This document shows positions 15,699 through 23,870 of a stretch of DNA of 64,000 nt, in pieces. Each line of letters starts with the position of its first letter. Position 1 is the stretch's first letter. The notes under the pieces are model-generated. The model worked only from the letters and a program-made list of their open reading frames with translations, made no database searches and was not told the DNA's origin. The stretch is from Kineosporia sp. NBRC 101731 (lineage in GTDB: Bacteria; Actinomycetota; Actinomycetes; Actinomycetales; Kineosporiaceae). The translations under genes were made by a program, and so were the position numbers. The stretch covers positions 186,001-250,000 of the forward strand of contig NZ_BSTC01000010.1 of assembly GCF_030269305.1 (NCBI RefSeq). The letters run 5' to 3'.

Positions 15699-16868
15699 TC
15701 ACTCGCCGGCACTGTGATACGCGTCGAACGTGAGCGTCCGGCGCCCGATCCGGACGACCGTGCCGCTGGTCAGTTCGACCGGTTCCTCGCCCCGCACCGT
15801 TCGCCCGGCGCCGTGGGCGGGCCCCAGGTAGGTGCCGTTGGCCGAGTCCTCGTCGGTGAGGCACACCGACCAGTCGACCAGCGTGATCCGGGCGTGTACC
15901 CGGGACACCCCGTCAACGTCGTCGTTGAGGAACAGGGGCCTGGCGTGACCGGCCGTCACCGCCGGATGGGACGCCGGGTCGCGGCCGATGATCAGGTCGC
16001 CGTCGATCGTGACCGAGGTTCCGTCGTCGAGCACCAGCACCCCCAGGGGCGGCCGGGGCCGGCGGGTGATCTGGCGCGACACCTGCTGCATCGAGATCCC
16101 GCAGATGGCGCAGTAGGTCGCCTGCGGGTCGGTGAAATGCCCGCGGGCGCAGAGTACGCCCTCGATCGGGGGCACGAACGGCCGGGGGATCGCGACCCCG
16201 CCACCGGGAGTGCGCTGTGGTTGCGGGGGAACCGGCTGGTCGTTCATCGGTTGTCCCCGGTGCGGGGTGGGTGGCAGAGCCGATCCGTAGCTGCGGTCGG
16301 GCCGGATCGTCGGCGCTCCCGGGACCGGGCGCTCGGCGGTGATCGAGGTGCCGGCCGGGTCGGGATCGTCGCTCTCGGGCGCCCCGATCAGCAGCCCGGC
16401 GCCGTGGAGGGTACCCCGGGACAGGTCGAGGGCGATCCCCTCCTCCGCCGCATCAGGTCCTGTCCCGGGGTGGACGGTGGAGGCGCTCCTCGTCCACAGA
16501 CGCAGACCCAGCACCGTGCCCTCGAAGCACCGCTCCACCCAGGCGAGTGAATCGGTGCCGCGCAGCATCACGGAACCCTCGACCACGGTGCGGATCTCGG
16601 CCTCCACCGCGTCGTGCAGCAGCACGACCAGGCCGCGATCGGTGTCCAGGCCGAGCCCGAAGGCCGGCAGCCGGTGCCGGCTGATCATCGTGGCGACGGC
16701 AAGAACCGTCGCCCGGCCGGTGGGGTCGCCCGCCGTGGAGGAGCAGGCCAGCAGGAGTTCGGCGGTGCGGGGATGGGGGGCGGCGTCGATGACGAGGGCC
16801 AGACCCGGCCCGCGGTGCACGATCCCGTCACCGGGGAGGACGGTCGTGGTGCTGTGGTCGATGGACAT
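15699..16868 (-). CDS. FHA-domain protein with zinc ribbon
   Basis: A 389-residue cytoplasmic protein. An N-terminal alpha/beta domain of unknown type (about 10-130) is followed by a Pro-rich linker, a zinc ribbon with Cys240, His244, Cys253 and Cys256 (CARGHFTDPQATYCAICG), and an FHA domain (280-385). The FHA residues are intact: IIGRDP, SRVHARI and SANGTYLG, so it should bind phosphothreonine. It lies in an operon with a Ser/Thr kinase and is probably a reader or scaffold for that kinase. Its ATG is one base past the stop of the preceding membrane-protein gene, implying coupling. Confidence 0.85.
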   Translation of the reverse strand: MSIDHSTTTVLPGDGIVHRGPGLALVIDAAPHPRTAELLLACSSTAGDPTGRATVLAVATMISRHRLPAFGLGLDTDRGLVVLLHDAVEAEIRTVVEGSVMLRGTDSLAWVERCFEGTVLGLRLWTRSASTVHPGTGPDAAEEGIALDLSRGTLHGAGLLIGAPESDDPDPAGTSITAERPVPGAPTIRPDRSYGSALPPTPHRGQPMNDQPVPPQPQRTPGGGVAIPRPFVPPIEGVLCARGHFTDPQATYCAICGISMQQVSRQITRRPRPPLGVLVLDDGTSVTIDGDLIIGRDPASHPAVTAGHARPLFLNDDVDGVSRVHARITLVDWSVCLTDEDSANGTYLGPAHGAGRTVRGEEPVELTSGTVVRIGRRTLTFDAYHSAGE

Positions 16869-16869
16869 C

Positions 16870-17286
16870 TCAGATCAGCCTTCCGCCGCGAAAGCGCCAG
16901 TGGACGAGGGGGACCCGCATCGGCCCGTTGTTCCAGAGCCAGGTGGACAGCCAGACGGCGGCGAAGAGGATCGAGAACGGGGCGGCGGTGACCCCGGTGG
17001 TGTTCGGGATCAGGCCGGCGTCGATCAGGAACCACAGCAGCACGCCCTCGTTGATGCCGTTGAGCAGGGCGAACAGGGTGGGCCAGTCCTTCTCCCAGCG
17101 AAACTGCTGCAGGAGGTGGTAGACGAGCTCCCAGCCCAGGCCGATGACGATCACGGCGGCGAGGATGCAGTAGGCGGCGGTGTAGGAAGCGGTGACGAGT
17201 GGGGTGACGGCGAGGGTGACCAGGCCGCCGATCACGGCGAGCACCGCGATGCGGGTCTGGAGTCGCCCGGAGAGCGTGAGTAGCAC
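16870..17286 (-). CDS. Small four-helix membrane protein of unknown function
   Basis: A 138-residue protein with about four TM segments (14-32, 38-58, 72-92, 100-118) and a basic C-terminal tail ending WRFRGGRLI. There are no motifs I can assign. The GTG start is preceded by AAGGAG at 6-7 nt. It lies between the FAD protein (28-bp gap) and the FHA gene (1 bp), so it is part of the same operon; a role as membrane anchor for the cluster is only a guess. Confidence 0.7.
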   Translation of the reverse strand: MLLTLSGRLQTRIAVLAVIGGLVTLAVTPLVTASYTAAYCILAAVIVIGLGWELVYHLLQQFRWEKDWPTLFALLNGINEGVLLWFLIDAGLIPNTTGVTAAPFSILFAAVWLSTWLWNNGPMRVPLVHWRFRGGRLI

Positions 17287-17314
17287 GGTATTTCTCCTTG
17301 TCGGGAAGGGGGTT

Positions 17315-18931
17315 TCAGGGACGGCGGGCGGTCATCCAGCGCCACCACTGCCGGATCGAGCGCACCGGGCCCAGGCGCTTGCAGAAGCCCTGCCGGGCCA
17401 GGTCGTCGGCGATCTCCTGGGCGGCGATCTGCAGGCCGAGGAAGGTGTCGACCCCGGGGAAGTAGCCACCCAGGGTGGCGGCGCCGCTGGCGTAGAGGCG
17501 GCCGCCTCCCGCAGTACCGCCATCAGTACCGCTCCGGGTACCGCGGACCTCGAAGGTGCGCTCCACGTCGAGACGGTTGACCGGGTTACGCCCGGCCCCG
17601 CTGTACCGCATCAGGTCGCCGATCACCCGGTGCTCGGCGATGTCGGCCTCCAGACCGGTGCAGTCGATGACGAAGTCACAGCTGATCTCCACCGCGGCGC
17701 GCCCGACCGTGAAACCTTCGGCCGGAAGCGGCTTCAGCAGCATGGACAGGCAGGTCCCCCGGGCCCGCACCAGCTCGGCCTCACCGCTGATCGCCTGGTA
17801 CCAGCCCTCTTTGCGGCCCCGTCGCAGCTGTTCCATCCAGGAGCGGCGCACCGGGGTCTGGGTGCCGCCGATCTGCTGGTACAGGTCGGCCCGGCGCTCA
17901 CCTTCCAGCCGGCGCATGCGGGCCTTGAGTTGCCCGCCCCAGGCCGACTTCGGGTAGTTGAAGCCCTGGTGCGCCCAGCCGTGACCACCCCGCCGGCGCA
18001 TGAACACGCTGCGCCCGTGCGACCCGGCCACGTAGGTGCGGAACAGGTGCACGATGCGCACGTTCGTACCGAGGGCGTCGCGGTCGTCGATCAGCCGTTG
18101 CAGTACCCGGGAGGCCACGATGCCGCTGCCGCGGATCACCACCGTGCAGGGCCGGGCCGCGACCTCGCGGTAGACGTGCTCGTGGCCCTCGTAGGCATTG
18201 ACCACCCGGTGGTGGTCGCCCGTGTCGGCACGGTAGCGCTGCAGGTCGGGCAGGAACTTCAGGCCCGCGTAACCGACCGCCAGGTGCACGAACCGGCTGC
18301 GGTAGGCCACCCGCTTCGTGGCCGTGGTGCCCGCCGGAGGGGTCACGATCGTGAAATAGCCCCCGCCGTGACGCCGCCGCGTCATCCGCACCGTGCCCTT
18401 GACCAGCATGTCGGCGTACCCGATGCGGTCGTGCTCACGCTGCAGGCCGCGGAACACCTGACTCACCCGCGGTGTGTAGTAGTTCGACAGCACCGGCTCA
18501 CAGAGCACGTTCCAGACCGGCTTCAGCGAGCGCTCCGCCACCGCCTCACGCATCGCGTAACTGGGGAACCCCCAGAGGTTGTCGGGCATCGAGGCGGAGT
18601 CCGAGCGGATCCGCTCGGGGCCGGGGATCTGTGACACCCGGGTCAGGTGCTCGTAGGTCTGCCAGGGCACGTCGAGGTTGGACAGCACCCGGATCGCGTC
18701 CGCCGGCACCCCCATCACCCGCAGGTAGTCGACGAGCACGAACGAGCCGATGCCGCCGCCGACGGTCACGAACGGCACGTCGACGACCGGGATCCCGGCC
18801 CGGGCCACCAGGTCGTCCGACCAGGTGCCGGTCTCGACCATCTGCGGGGTGAGGTCACCGTGGCCGGTGACACTGCGCCGTTGTCCGGGAGCCGGAGCCT
18901 GGAGGTGGGGGAGTCTGCTGGTCACCTGCAC
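17315..18931 (-). CDS. FAD/NAD(P)-binding oxidoreductase-like protein, first gene of kinase operon
   Basis: A 538-residue protein with two Rossmann nucleotide-binding motifs: GGGIGS (58-63) for FAD and GSGIVAS (268-274) for NAD(P). A C-terminal flavoprotein motif is CTGLEADIAEH followed by ASGAATLGGYFPGVDTFLGLQ. This resembles flavin monooxygenases or lysine/ornithine hydroxylase-like enzymes in plan but not closely in sequence, and the substrate is unknown. The start is GTG 18931, with AAGGAGG 6 nt upstream; that Shine-Dalgarno is buried in a strong hairpin (18938-18979). It leads a minus-strand operon with a membrane protein, an FHA protein, a pseudo-protease and a Ser/Thr kinase, an unusual association for a flavoenzyme. 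Confidence 0.75.
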   Translation of the reverse strand: MQVTSRLPHLQAPAPGQRRSVTGHGDLTPQMVETGTWSDDLVARAGIPVVDVPFVTVGGGIGSFVLVDYLRVMGVPADAIRVLSNLDVPWQTYEHLTRVSQIPGPERIRSDSASMPDNLWGFPSYAMREAVAERSLKPVWNVLCEPVLSNYYTPRVSQVFRGLQREHDRIGYADMLVKGTVRMTRRRHGGGYFTIVTPPAGTTATKRVAYRSRFVHLAVGYAGLKFLPDLQRYRADTGDHHRVVNAYEGHEHVYREVAARPCTVVIRGSGIVASRVLQRLIDDRDALGTNVRIVHLFRTYVAGSHGRSVFMRRRGGHGWAHQGFNYPKSAWGGQLKARMRRLEGERRADLYQQIGGTQTPVRRSWMEQLRRGRKEGWYQAISGEAELVRARGTCLSMLLKPLPAEGFTVGRAAVEISCDFVIDCTGLEADIAEHRVIGDLMRYSGAGRNPVNRLDVERTFEVRGTRSGTDGGTAGGGRLYASGAATLGGYFPGVDTFLGLQIAAQEIADDLARQGFCKRLGPVRSIRQWWRWMTARRP

Positions 18932-18937
18932 GATGAA

Positions 18938-18979
18938 CCTCCTTCTGCGGGCCACGGGAAGTGGCTGATGAGAAGGAGG
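18938..18979 (-). promoter_or_regulatory. RBS-sequestering nested hairpin upstream of the FAD gene
   Basis: In the minus-strand mRNA, CCTCCTTCT (18979-18971) is fully complementary to AGAAGGAGG (18946-18938), which contains the Shine-Dalgarno of the FAD gene. Between them GCCAC-TTCCC-GTGGC forms a second perfect stem. The GTG start follows 6 nt after the SD. Confidence 0.6.
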
Positions 18980-19012
18980 GTGCGCGACGGCGATGAAGCT
19001 TCGCTGAAGGCC

Positions 19013-19765
19013 CTACCGGCGGGTGAAGCGTTCCACGAACTCGGCGAAGTCCGGGCGGCCGACCGTGGCGGCCTGGGCCCACGACTCGAACTCCAGCACC
19101 TCGGGCAGCTCGGAGGTCTCGGACATCTGCACGGCCCGCTTGGCGTCGCGGATCAGGCCGGGGTCACGCCGGGCCGCCTGGTGGGCGAGGTCCGTGGCGA
19201 CCCGGGCCGGGTCGTCCACCACCTGGGTCACCAGGCCGCTGCGCAGAGCTGTCTCGGCGTTGATGGTCTCGGCCGCGATGATCGCTGCCAGGGCTCGGTC
19301 GGCGCCCATCCGCCGGGTCAGGAACCAGCTGGCGCCCCCACCCGGGTGCAGGCCGATGTCCGCGAACGTGACGGCGAACTGGGCACCCGGCCCGGCGATC
19401 ACGATGTCACAGGCCAGAGCCAGGTTGATGCCCGCGCCGACGGCTACGCCCTGCACCGCGGCGATGGTCGGGATCGGCAGGTCGGCCACTCCCAGAAAGC
19501 TGGCGTAGATGCGCTTGAGGTCGTCGCGGATCTGCGCGGTGGGCCGGTTCAGGTCGCCGAACAGGCCGGGGACCTCGGCCCCGGCACAGAACGCCTTACC
19601 CTCGGCCCGCACCACCAGGGCCCGGGCCCCGTCGTCGGTCGCCACCCGGGCCACGGCCTCGGCCAGCTCGTCGAGCATCACGGCGGACAGCGCGTTCCGC
19701 CGTTTGGCCGCGGCCAGCACGATGTGACGCACCGGGCCGTCCTTCTCCATCCGGACCGACTTCAT
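19013..19765 (-). CDS. Enoyl-CoA hydratase/isomerase (crotonase) family protein
   Basis: A 250-residue crotonase-fold protein. Oxyanion-hole regions are present: KRRNALSAVMLDEL and GKAFCAGAEVPGLFG near residue 60, and QGVAVGAGINLALACDIVIAG near 105. The position of the first catalytic Glu of rat enoyl-CoA hydratase appears to be Asp (FADIGLHPGGGASW), and the second Glu position (after MGADRALAAIIAAE) appears to be Ala, so hydratase activity is doubtful and I keep the call at family level. It may be an isomerase, a thioesterase or a degradation enzyme. It lies 109 bp from the upstream LLM gene on the same strand, with a large palindrome between them. Confidence 0.8.
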   Translation of the reverse strand: MKSVRMEKDGPVRHIVLAAAKRRNALSAVMLDELAEAVARVATDDGARALVVRAEGKAFCAGAEVPGLFGDLNRPTAQIRDDLKRIYASFLGVADLPIPTIAAVQGVAVGAGINLALACDIVIAGPGAQFAVTFADIGLHPGGGASWFLTRRMGADRALAAIIAAETINAETALRSGLVTQVVDDPARVATDLAHQAARRDPGLIRDAKRAVQMSETSELPEVLEFESWAQAATVGRPDFAEFVERFTRR

Positions 19766-19822
19766 CGTCCTGCTCCCTCACCGACCTGACGAGACCGACC
19801 TGACAAAGACGTCCAAAAGCCA

Positions 19823-19866
19823 TCGTGATCAGGTGAGCCCTCCGGGGAGGGTTCACCTGATCACGA
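19823..19866. repeat. Long GTGATCA-ended palindrome (copy A)
   Basis: The two 21-nt arms (19823-19843 and 19846-19866) pair completely except one G-T wobble, around a GG centre. The arms begin TCGTGATCA and end CCTCC/GGAGG. It lies between two same-strand genes. It shares ends and core with the palindrome at 46792-46839. It could act as a terminator on either strand. Confidence 0.8.
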
Positions 19867-19874
19867 GGAGAGGA

Positions 19875-20801
19875 TCAGGCGAGCTGCGGGGCCACCTCGG
19901 CAGCGATCAGTTCCACCTGGTCGAGGTCGGCCAGGTCGAGCACCTGCAGGAACAGGCGCTCAGCCCCCTGCTCGGCGTACTTGCCGATGGCCTCGACGGC
20001 CTCGTTCACGGTGCCGACGATGCCGCCGTTCTCGCGCATCTCCTCGACGTCCCGGCCGATCGCGGCGGCCCGGCGCTTCAGCTCGGCGTCGTCGCGGCCC
20101 ACACAGACCACGGCGGCGGACGAGAACACCGGCAGGTTCGTGCGGCCGGCCTCGGCACAGGCCCGGCGCACCCGCTCGAACAGCGGCCCGACCTCGTCCT
20201 GCTTCACGAACGGCGTGTTGAACTCCGCCGCGAACCGGGCGGCCAGGGCCGGGGTGCGCCTGGCTCCCTTGCCACCGACGATGAACGGCAGCTTCTCCTG
20301 CTGCGGCTTGGGCAGCGCGGGGGAGTCGGTGAGCTGGTAGTGCTGACCGTCGAAGCTGTAGGTCTGGCCGACGGGCGTGGTGAACAGGCCCTCGATGATC
20401 TCGAGCTGCTCGGCCAGACGGTCGAAGCGCTCACCGACCGGCGGGAACGGGATGCCGTAGCCCGAGTGCTCGGCGTCGAACCAGCCCGCGCCCAGGCCGA
20501 GTTCGACCCGGCCGCCGCTCATCTGGTCGACCTGGGCCACGCTGACCGCGAGCGGGCCGGGGTAGCGGAAGGTGCCCGAGGTCACCAGCGTGCCCAGGCG
20601 AATGGTGGACGTCTGCACCGCCAGACCGGCCAGGGTCACCCAGGCGTCGGTCGGGCCGGGGAGGCCGTCGCCACCCATCGTGAGGTAGTGGTCGGAGCGG
20701 AAGAAGCCGTCGTAACCGGCGCTTTCCGCGCACTGCGCAACCTTGAGAAGATCATGATAGGTCGCCCCTTGCTGGGGCTCGGTGAAGATGACCAGACGCA
20801 T
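19875..20801 (-). CDS. LLM-class (F420-dependent) oxidoreductase
   Basis: A 308-residue TIM-barrel protein of the luciferase-like monooxygenase superfamily. Landmarks are CAESAGYDGFFRSDHYL, TSTIRLGTLVTSGTFRYPGPLAVSVAQVDQMSGGRVELGLGAGWF and LPFIVGGKGARRTPALAARFA. In actinobacteria this branch generally uses coenzyme F420 rather than FMN, but the cofactor is inferred from family habit. The substrate is unknown. It is divergent from the DUF202 pair across an AT-rich 150-bp gap that holds a good promoter for the other direction. Confidence 0.85.
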   Translation of the reverse strand: MRLVIFTEPQQGATYHDLLKVAQCAESAGYDGFFRSDHYLTMGGDGLPGPTDAWVTLAGLAVQTSTIRLGTLVTSGTFRYPGPLAVSVAQVDQMSGGRVELGLGAGWFDAEHSGYGIPFPPVGERFDRLAEQLEIIEGLFTTPVGQTYSFDGQHYQLTDSPALPKPQQEKLPFIVGGKGARRTPALAARFAAEFNTPFVKQDEVGPLFERVRRACAEAGRTNLPVFSSAAVVCVGRDDAELKRRAAAIGRDVEEMRENGGIVGTVNEAVEAIGKYAEQGAERLFLQVLDLADLDQVELIAAEVAPQLA

Positions 20802-20910
20802 GGTCCTAGCCTTTCAGATGCGCGAGCGGGGCGCCCACGCACCCGGCGATGTTTGTCTATCGGCCCTGGTGGGAACCTCGAAACGGTCTGAAATTAGTTA
20901 GATCTCACTA

Positions 20911-20951
20911 TTGACAGATTCCTTGTGAACGGACTGTTAATGGTCGACCAT
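20911..20951 (+). promoter_or_regulatory. Promoter and palindrome for the DUF202 pair
   Basis: TTGACA (20911-20916) and TGTTAA (20935-20940) are 18 bp apart, predicting a start near 20947. The perfect palindrome ATGGTCGACCAT (20940-20951) overlaps the -10 and the start, where a repressor could block it. Confidence 0.55.
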
Positions 20952-20957
20952 GACGGC

Positions 20958-21320
20958 ATGGTGCCTTCCTGGGAGCGCAAACTGCTGTCCGAGGGGGAGG
21001 CTCCGGACCCGCGGTTCACCCTGGCCAACGAGCGCACGTTCCTGGCCTGGATCCGCACGTCGCTCGGCCTGATCGCCGGCGGCATCGGTGCGGACGCCTT
21101 CCTGACCGACGTCCCCGATCTCCAACGTGAGCTGCTCAGTTCCCTGCTGCTGCTGATGGGTGGCGCGCTCGCCGTCGCGGCCTACCGCCGGTGGTGGGCG
21201 AGTGAGCGGGCCATGCGCTCGAACCAGCCCCTGCCCCTGCTCGGCGCGGTGGGACTGATCGGTTACGGCGTGGGCCTGGCCGCGCTGGTGCTGGTGGCCG
21301 TCGTGCTGCTGGCCGGCTGA
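20958..21320 (+). CDS. DUF202/YidH-like membrane protein (first of pair)
   Basis: A 120-residue protein with three TM helices and the DUF202 signature RFTLANERTFLAWIRTSLGLIAGGIG near residues 18-40. DUF202 proteins are small inner-membrane proteins of unknown biochemical role. I use the ATG at 20958 because starts at 20925 and 20940 lie upstream of the transcription start predicted from TTGACA/TGTTAA. The stop overlaps the ATG of the next gene by one base, so both are made together, perhaps as a heteromer. Confidence 0.75.
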   Translation: MVPSWERKLLSEGEAPDPRFTLANERTFLAWIRTSLGLIAGGIGADAFLTDVPDLQRELLSSLLLLMGGALAVAAYRRWWASERAMRSNQPLPLLGAVGLIGYGVGLAALVLVAVVLLAG

Positions 21321-21637
21321 TGGCCCGTACCGGCGACCCGGGCCTGCAGGTGGAGCGCACCACCCTGGCCTGGATGCGCACCTCGATGTCCTTCGCCGTG
21401 GTGTCGTTGCTGATGATCCGCACCAGCCGGCCCGAGACCGTGGTCGTGGCCGTGATTCTCGCCCTGGCCGGGCTGGTCGCCAGTGCCGGGCTGGGCCTGG
21501 TGCAGCGTTCCCGGCACCGCGACCGGGTGACCGACTTCAACGAGGCCGTCCCGGTGCACGGTTTCCGGGCCGTCGCGGCGGGCACGGTGCTGACCCTGCT
21601 CCTGGCCGGGGCCGCGCTCTGGTGCGTCTGGTCGTGA
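21320..21637 (+). CDS. DUF202-like membrane protein (second of pair)
   Basis: A 105-residue protein with three TM helices. It has the same signature, LQVERTTLAWMRTSMSFAVVSLLMIR, near the N-terminus. The TGATG overlap with the preceding DUF202 gene indicates coupling. Paired DUF202 genes are common in actinomycetes. It converges on the phytochrome gene, with only 4 bp between the stops. Confidence 0.8.
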   Translation: MARTGDPGLQVERTTLAWMRTSMSFAVVSLLMIRTSRPETVVVAVILALAGLVASAGLGLVQRSRHRDRVTDFNEAVPVHGFRAVAAGTVLTLLLAGAALWCVWS

Positions 21638-21641
21638 AACC

Positions 21642-23870
21642 CTAGCTGCGGCGCACGATCAGCAGGGTGGTGTCGTCGGTGCGGGCCGCCGGGACCGAGT
21701 CGATGAGCAGGTCGGCCACCGCGTTCAGCGGCAGCGCCCCGGCCACCCCGGCTGCTGCGACCGCGTCGGCGATGCGCTGGATGCCCTCGTCCGGGCTCAG
21801 CGACCGGTGCTCGCTCAGCCCGTCGGAGTACAGCACCAGGGAATCGCCCGGGGCCAGGGTGCCCGACCACGACCCGGGCGCCACCTCCACCCCGAGACCG
21901 ATCGGGGGCCGGGCCGTGACCAGGAGAGGCCCGGCGCCGTCGGCCCGCGCGAGCACCGGGTGCGGGTGCCCGGCCCGGGCCACCTCGAGCTCCCCGGTGG
22001 TGGAGTCGTAGAGGGCCAGCACCACCGTGGCCAGGGTGGGGCGGAAGACCAGGTGGGCCAGGGAGTCCAGCCGCGCCAGGGTCTCGGCCGGGGGAGCGCC
22101 TTCCAGCAGGTACGCACGCAGGGCCGTGCGCAGCTGGGTCATCGTCGCGGTGACCGAGCTGCCGTGCCCGGTGACGTCACCGACCACCAGGGCCAGCCGG
22201 CCGTCGGGCAGCTCGAAGCAGTCCCACCAGTCGCCCGCGAACCGGCCCTCCGGGGCGGGCAGGTAGCGCACCTCCAGCTCGGCGCCCGGTACCGAGGGCA
22301 GCCCGGCCGGGCGCAGCGCGTCGTGCAGGTCCTCGACGATGCTGACGGCGTCGCGCTCGTAGCGGCGCATCTGGGCGGTGGCGGCGGTGCCCAGCGCCGT
22401 CACGGCCTGCACCTGCCACAGGTTCCAGGGGGTGCTGCGGCCGCGCAGCTTCTCCTCGGCGACCTCGAACGACCGGCGCGGGCCGATCCGGGCGCTACCG
22501 TCGGCGCGCACCGTGACGGTCTTGTCGTTCGGGTCACCGGCCCAGCGCACCGTGCGTTCCACGGCCCGCTTCACCCAGAGGATCCAGGAGCCGGGGGACA
22601 GCGGCAGCACCAGGGCCCCGGCCACCTCATCGCTGCCCAGACCGGGCCGCAGCGCCTCGAGATGGTCGGTGAAGACCGGGATCCCCTCGGTGCGGGCCAG
22701 GGCCGTCGCGATCCGGTCGGCCAGCGCGGCGCCGGGCACCTCGCCCCAGCTCGCCCGGACGGCGCCGTGGCGCAGCATCACCCCGTCGGCGTCGGCCAGC
22801 CCGGCGACCAGGGCCAGGTCGGCGGTGGCCAGGGCCTCGACCGGGGACAGCTGCGGCTGGTCCAGCACCGGCAGCAGCCGGTCGACCTGACGCTGACCGG
22901 CCGCCAGCCGGGTGGCGTCGTCGGTGGTCTCGCGGGTGGTCACGATCTCCATCGCGGCCTGCACCAGGAAGTCGGCCGCGGCCCGCTCGTCGTGCGAGGG
23001 CTGCAGCGGCCCGTCGTAGTGGTGGCAGGCGATCAGGCCCCAGAGGATCCCGCCCCGCACCATCGAGACCGACATCGAAGCCCGCACACCCATGCCCCGC
23101 AGGTATTCCAGGTGCACGGGTGACACGCTGCGCAGCGGCGCGTACGACAGGTCGAGCTCACCCCCGTCGTCGTCGGGGGCCCGGGGCACGAGCCGGGCCG
23201 CACCGGCGTGCGAGTCGACGATGAAGCGCAGCCGGTTGAGCACGTAGAGCCGGCGGGCCTGGGCCGGGATGTCGGCCGCGGGGTACTGCTGACCCAGGAA
23301 GGGCTCCAGGTCGGGGCGGCGCCGCTCGGCGATCACCTCGCCGTTCCACTCCCGGTCGAAGCGGTAGACCATGACCCGGTCGAAACCGGTGACCCGCTGC
23401 ACCGCGGCGACCAGCCGGTCGAACACGGCGTCGTTGTCGGGGGCCATCCGCAACCGGGCGATCTGCGTGTTCGTCGCCGACAGCGACACCGACCGGCCCA
23501 GCGACACGTCGGTCACGGCCTCCAGCTCCACGACCAGTCGGCCCGGACCGGCGTGGTGCACCAGCACGTCGACCGCGCGCCCGGCCCACGGGCCGCCTGC
23601 CGGGCCGATCCAGCGGACCGGTTCCAGCAGGTCGTCGTCCGCGACGCGCTGCGCCACCTCCGACCACAGCTGTTCGCCGAGCACCGCACCGGCCGGGGTG
23701 CCCGGGGCCGAGGGCGCGCCCGGCACGAACACGGTGAGGTTCTCCGAGGCCGTCAGGAGCGTGTGCCGCTCGGGGTGCACCACGATCATCACGCCGTGCG
23801 GCTGCACCGAACCGGGGTACTGGATCGGCTCGCGGGCGCACTCGTCGAGATCGGGTTCGGGAAGAGTCAC
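21642..23870 (-). CDS. Bacteriophytochrome fused to a SpoIIE/PP2C phosphatase
   Basis: The 742-residue photoreceptor has PAS (about 8-120), GAF (140-310), PHY (330-500) and SpoIIE-type phosphatase (520-740) domains. Chromophore features are all present: Cys11 in CAREPIQYPGSVQPHG for biliverdin attachment, DIPAQAR (200-206), His253 in SPVHLEYLRGMGVRASMS, ACHHY (281-285), and the PHY tongue motif PRRSF (464-468). The phosphatase keeps the metal-binding aspartates in FAGDWWD (547, 550), GDVTGHG (565), YSDGL (683) and TDDTT (732-733). Phytochromes switch between red- and far-red-absorbing states (family knowledge), so light should control dephosphorylation here instead of a histidine kinase. The start overlaps the heme-oxygenase stop by 4 bp. 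Confidence 0.93.
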   Translation of the reverse strand: MTLPEPDLDECAREPIQYPGSVQPHGVMIVVHPERHTLLTASENLTVFVPGAPSAPGTPAGAVLGEQLWSEVAQRVADDDLLEPVRWIGPAGGPWAGRAVDVLVHHAGPGRLVVELEAVTDVSLGRSVSLSATNTQIARLRMAPDNDAVFDRLVAAVQRVTGFDRVMVYRFDREWNGEVIAERRRPDLEPFLGQQYPAADIPAQARRLYVLNRLRFIVDSHAGAARLVPRAPDDDGGELDLSYAPLRSVSPVHLEYLRGMGVRASMSVSMVRGGILWGLIACHHYDGPLQPSHDERAAADFLVQAAMEIVTTRETTDDATRLAAGQRQVDRLLPVLDQPQLSPVEALATADLALVAGLADADGVMLRHGAVRASWGEVPGAALADRIATALARTEGIPVFTDHLEALRPGLGSDEVAGALVLPLSPGSWILWVKRAVERTVRWAGDPNDKTVTVRADGSARIGPRRSFEVAEEKLRGRSTPWNLWQVQAVTALGTAATAQMRRYERDAVSIVEDLHDALRPAGLPSVPGAELEVRYLPAPEGRFAGDWWDCFELPDGRLALVVGDVTGHGSSVTATMTQLRTALRAYLLEGAPPAETLARLDSLAHLVFRPTLATVVLALYDSTTGELEVARAGHPHPVLARADGAGPLLVTARPPIGLGVEVAPGSWSGTLAPGDSLVLYSDGLSEHRSLSPDEGIQRIADAVAAAGVAGALPLNAVADLLIDSVPAARTDDTTLLIVRRS

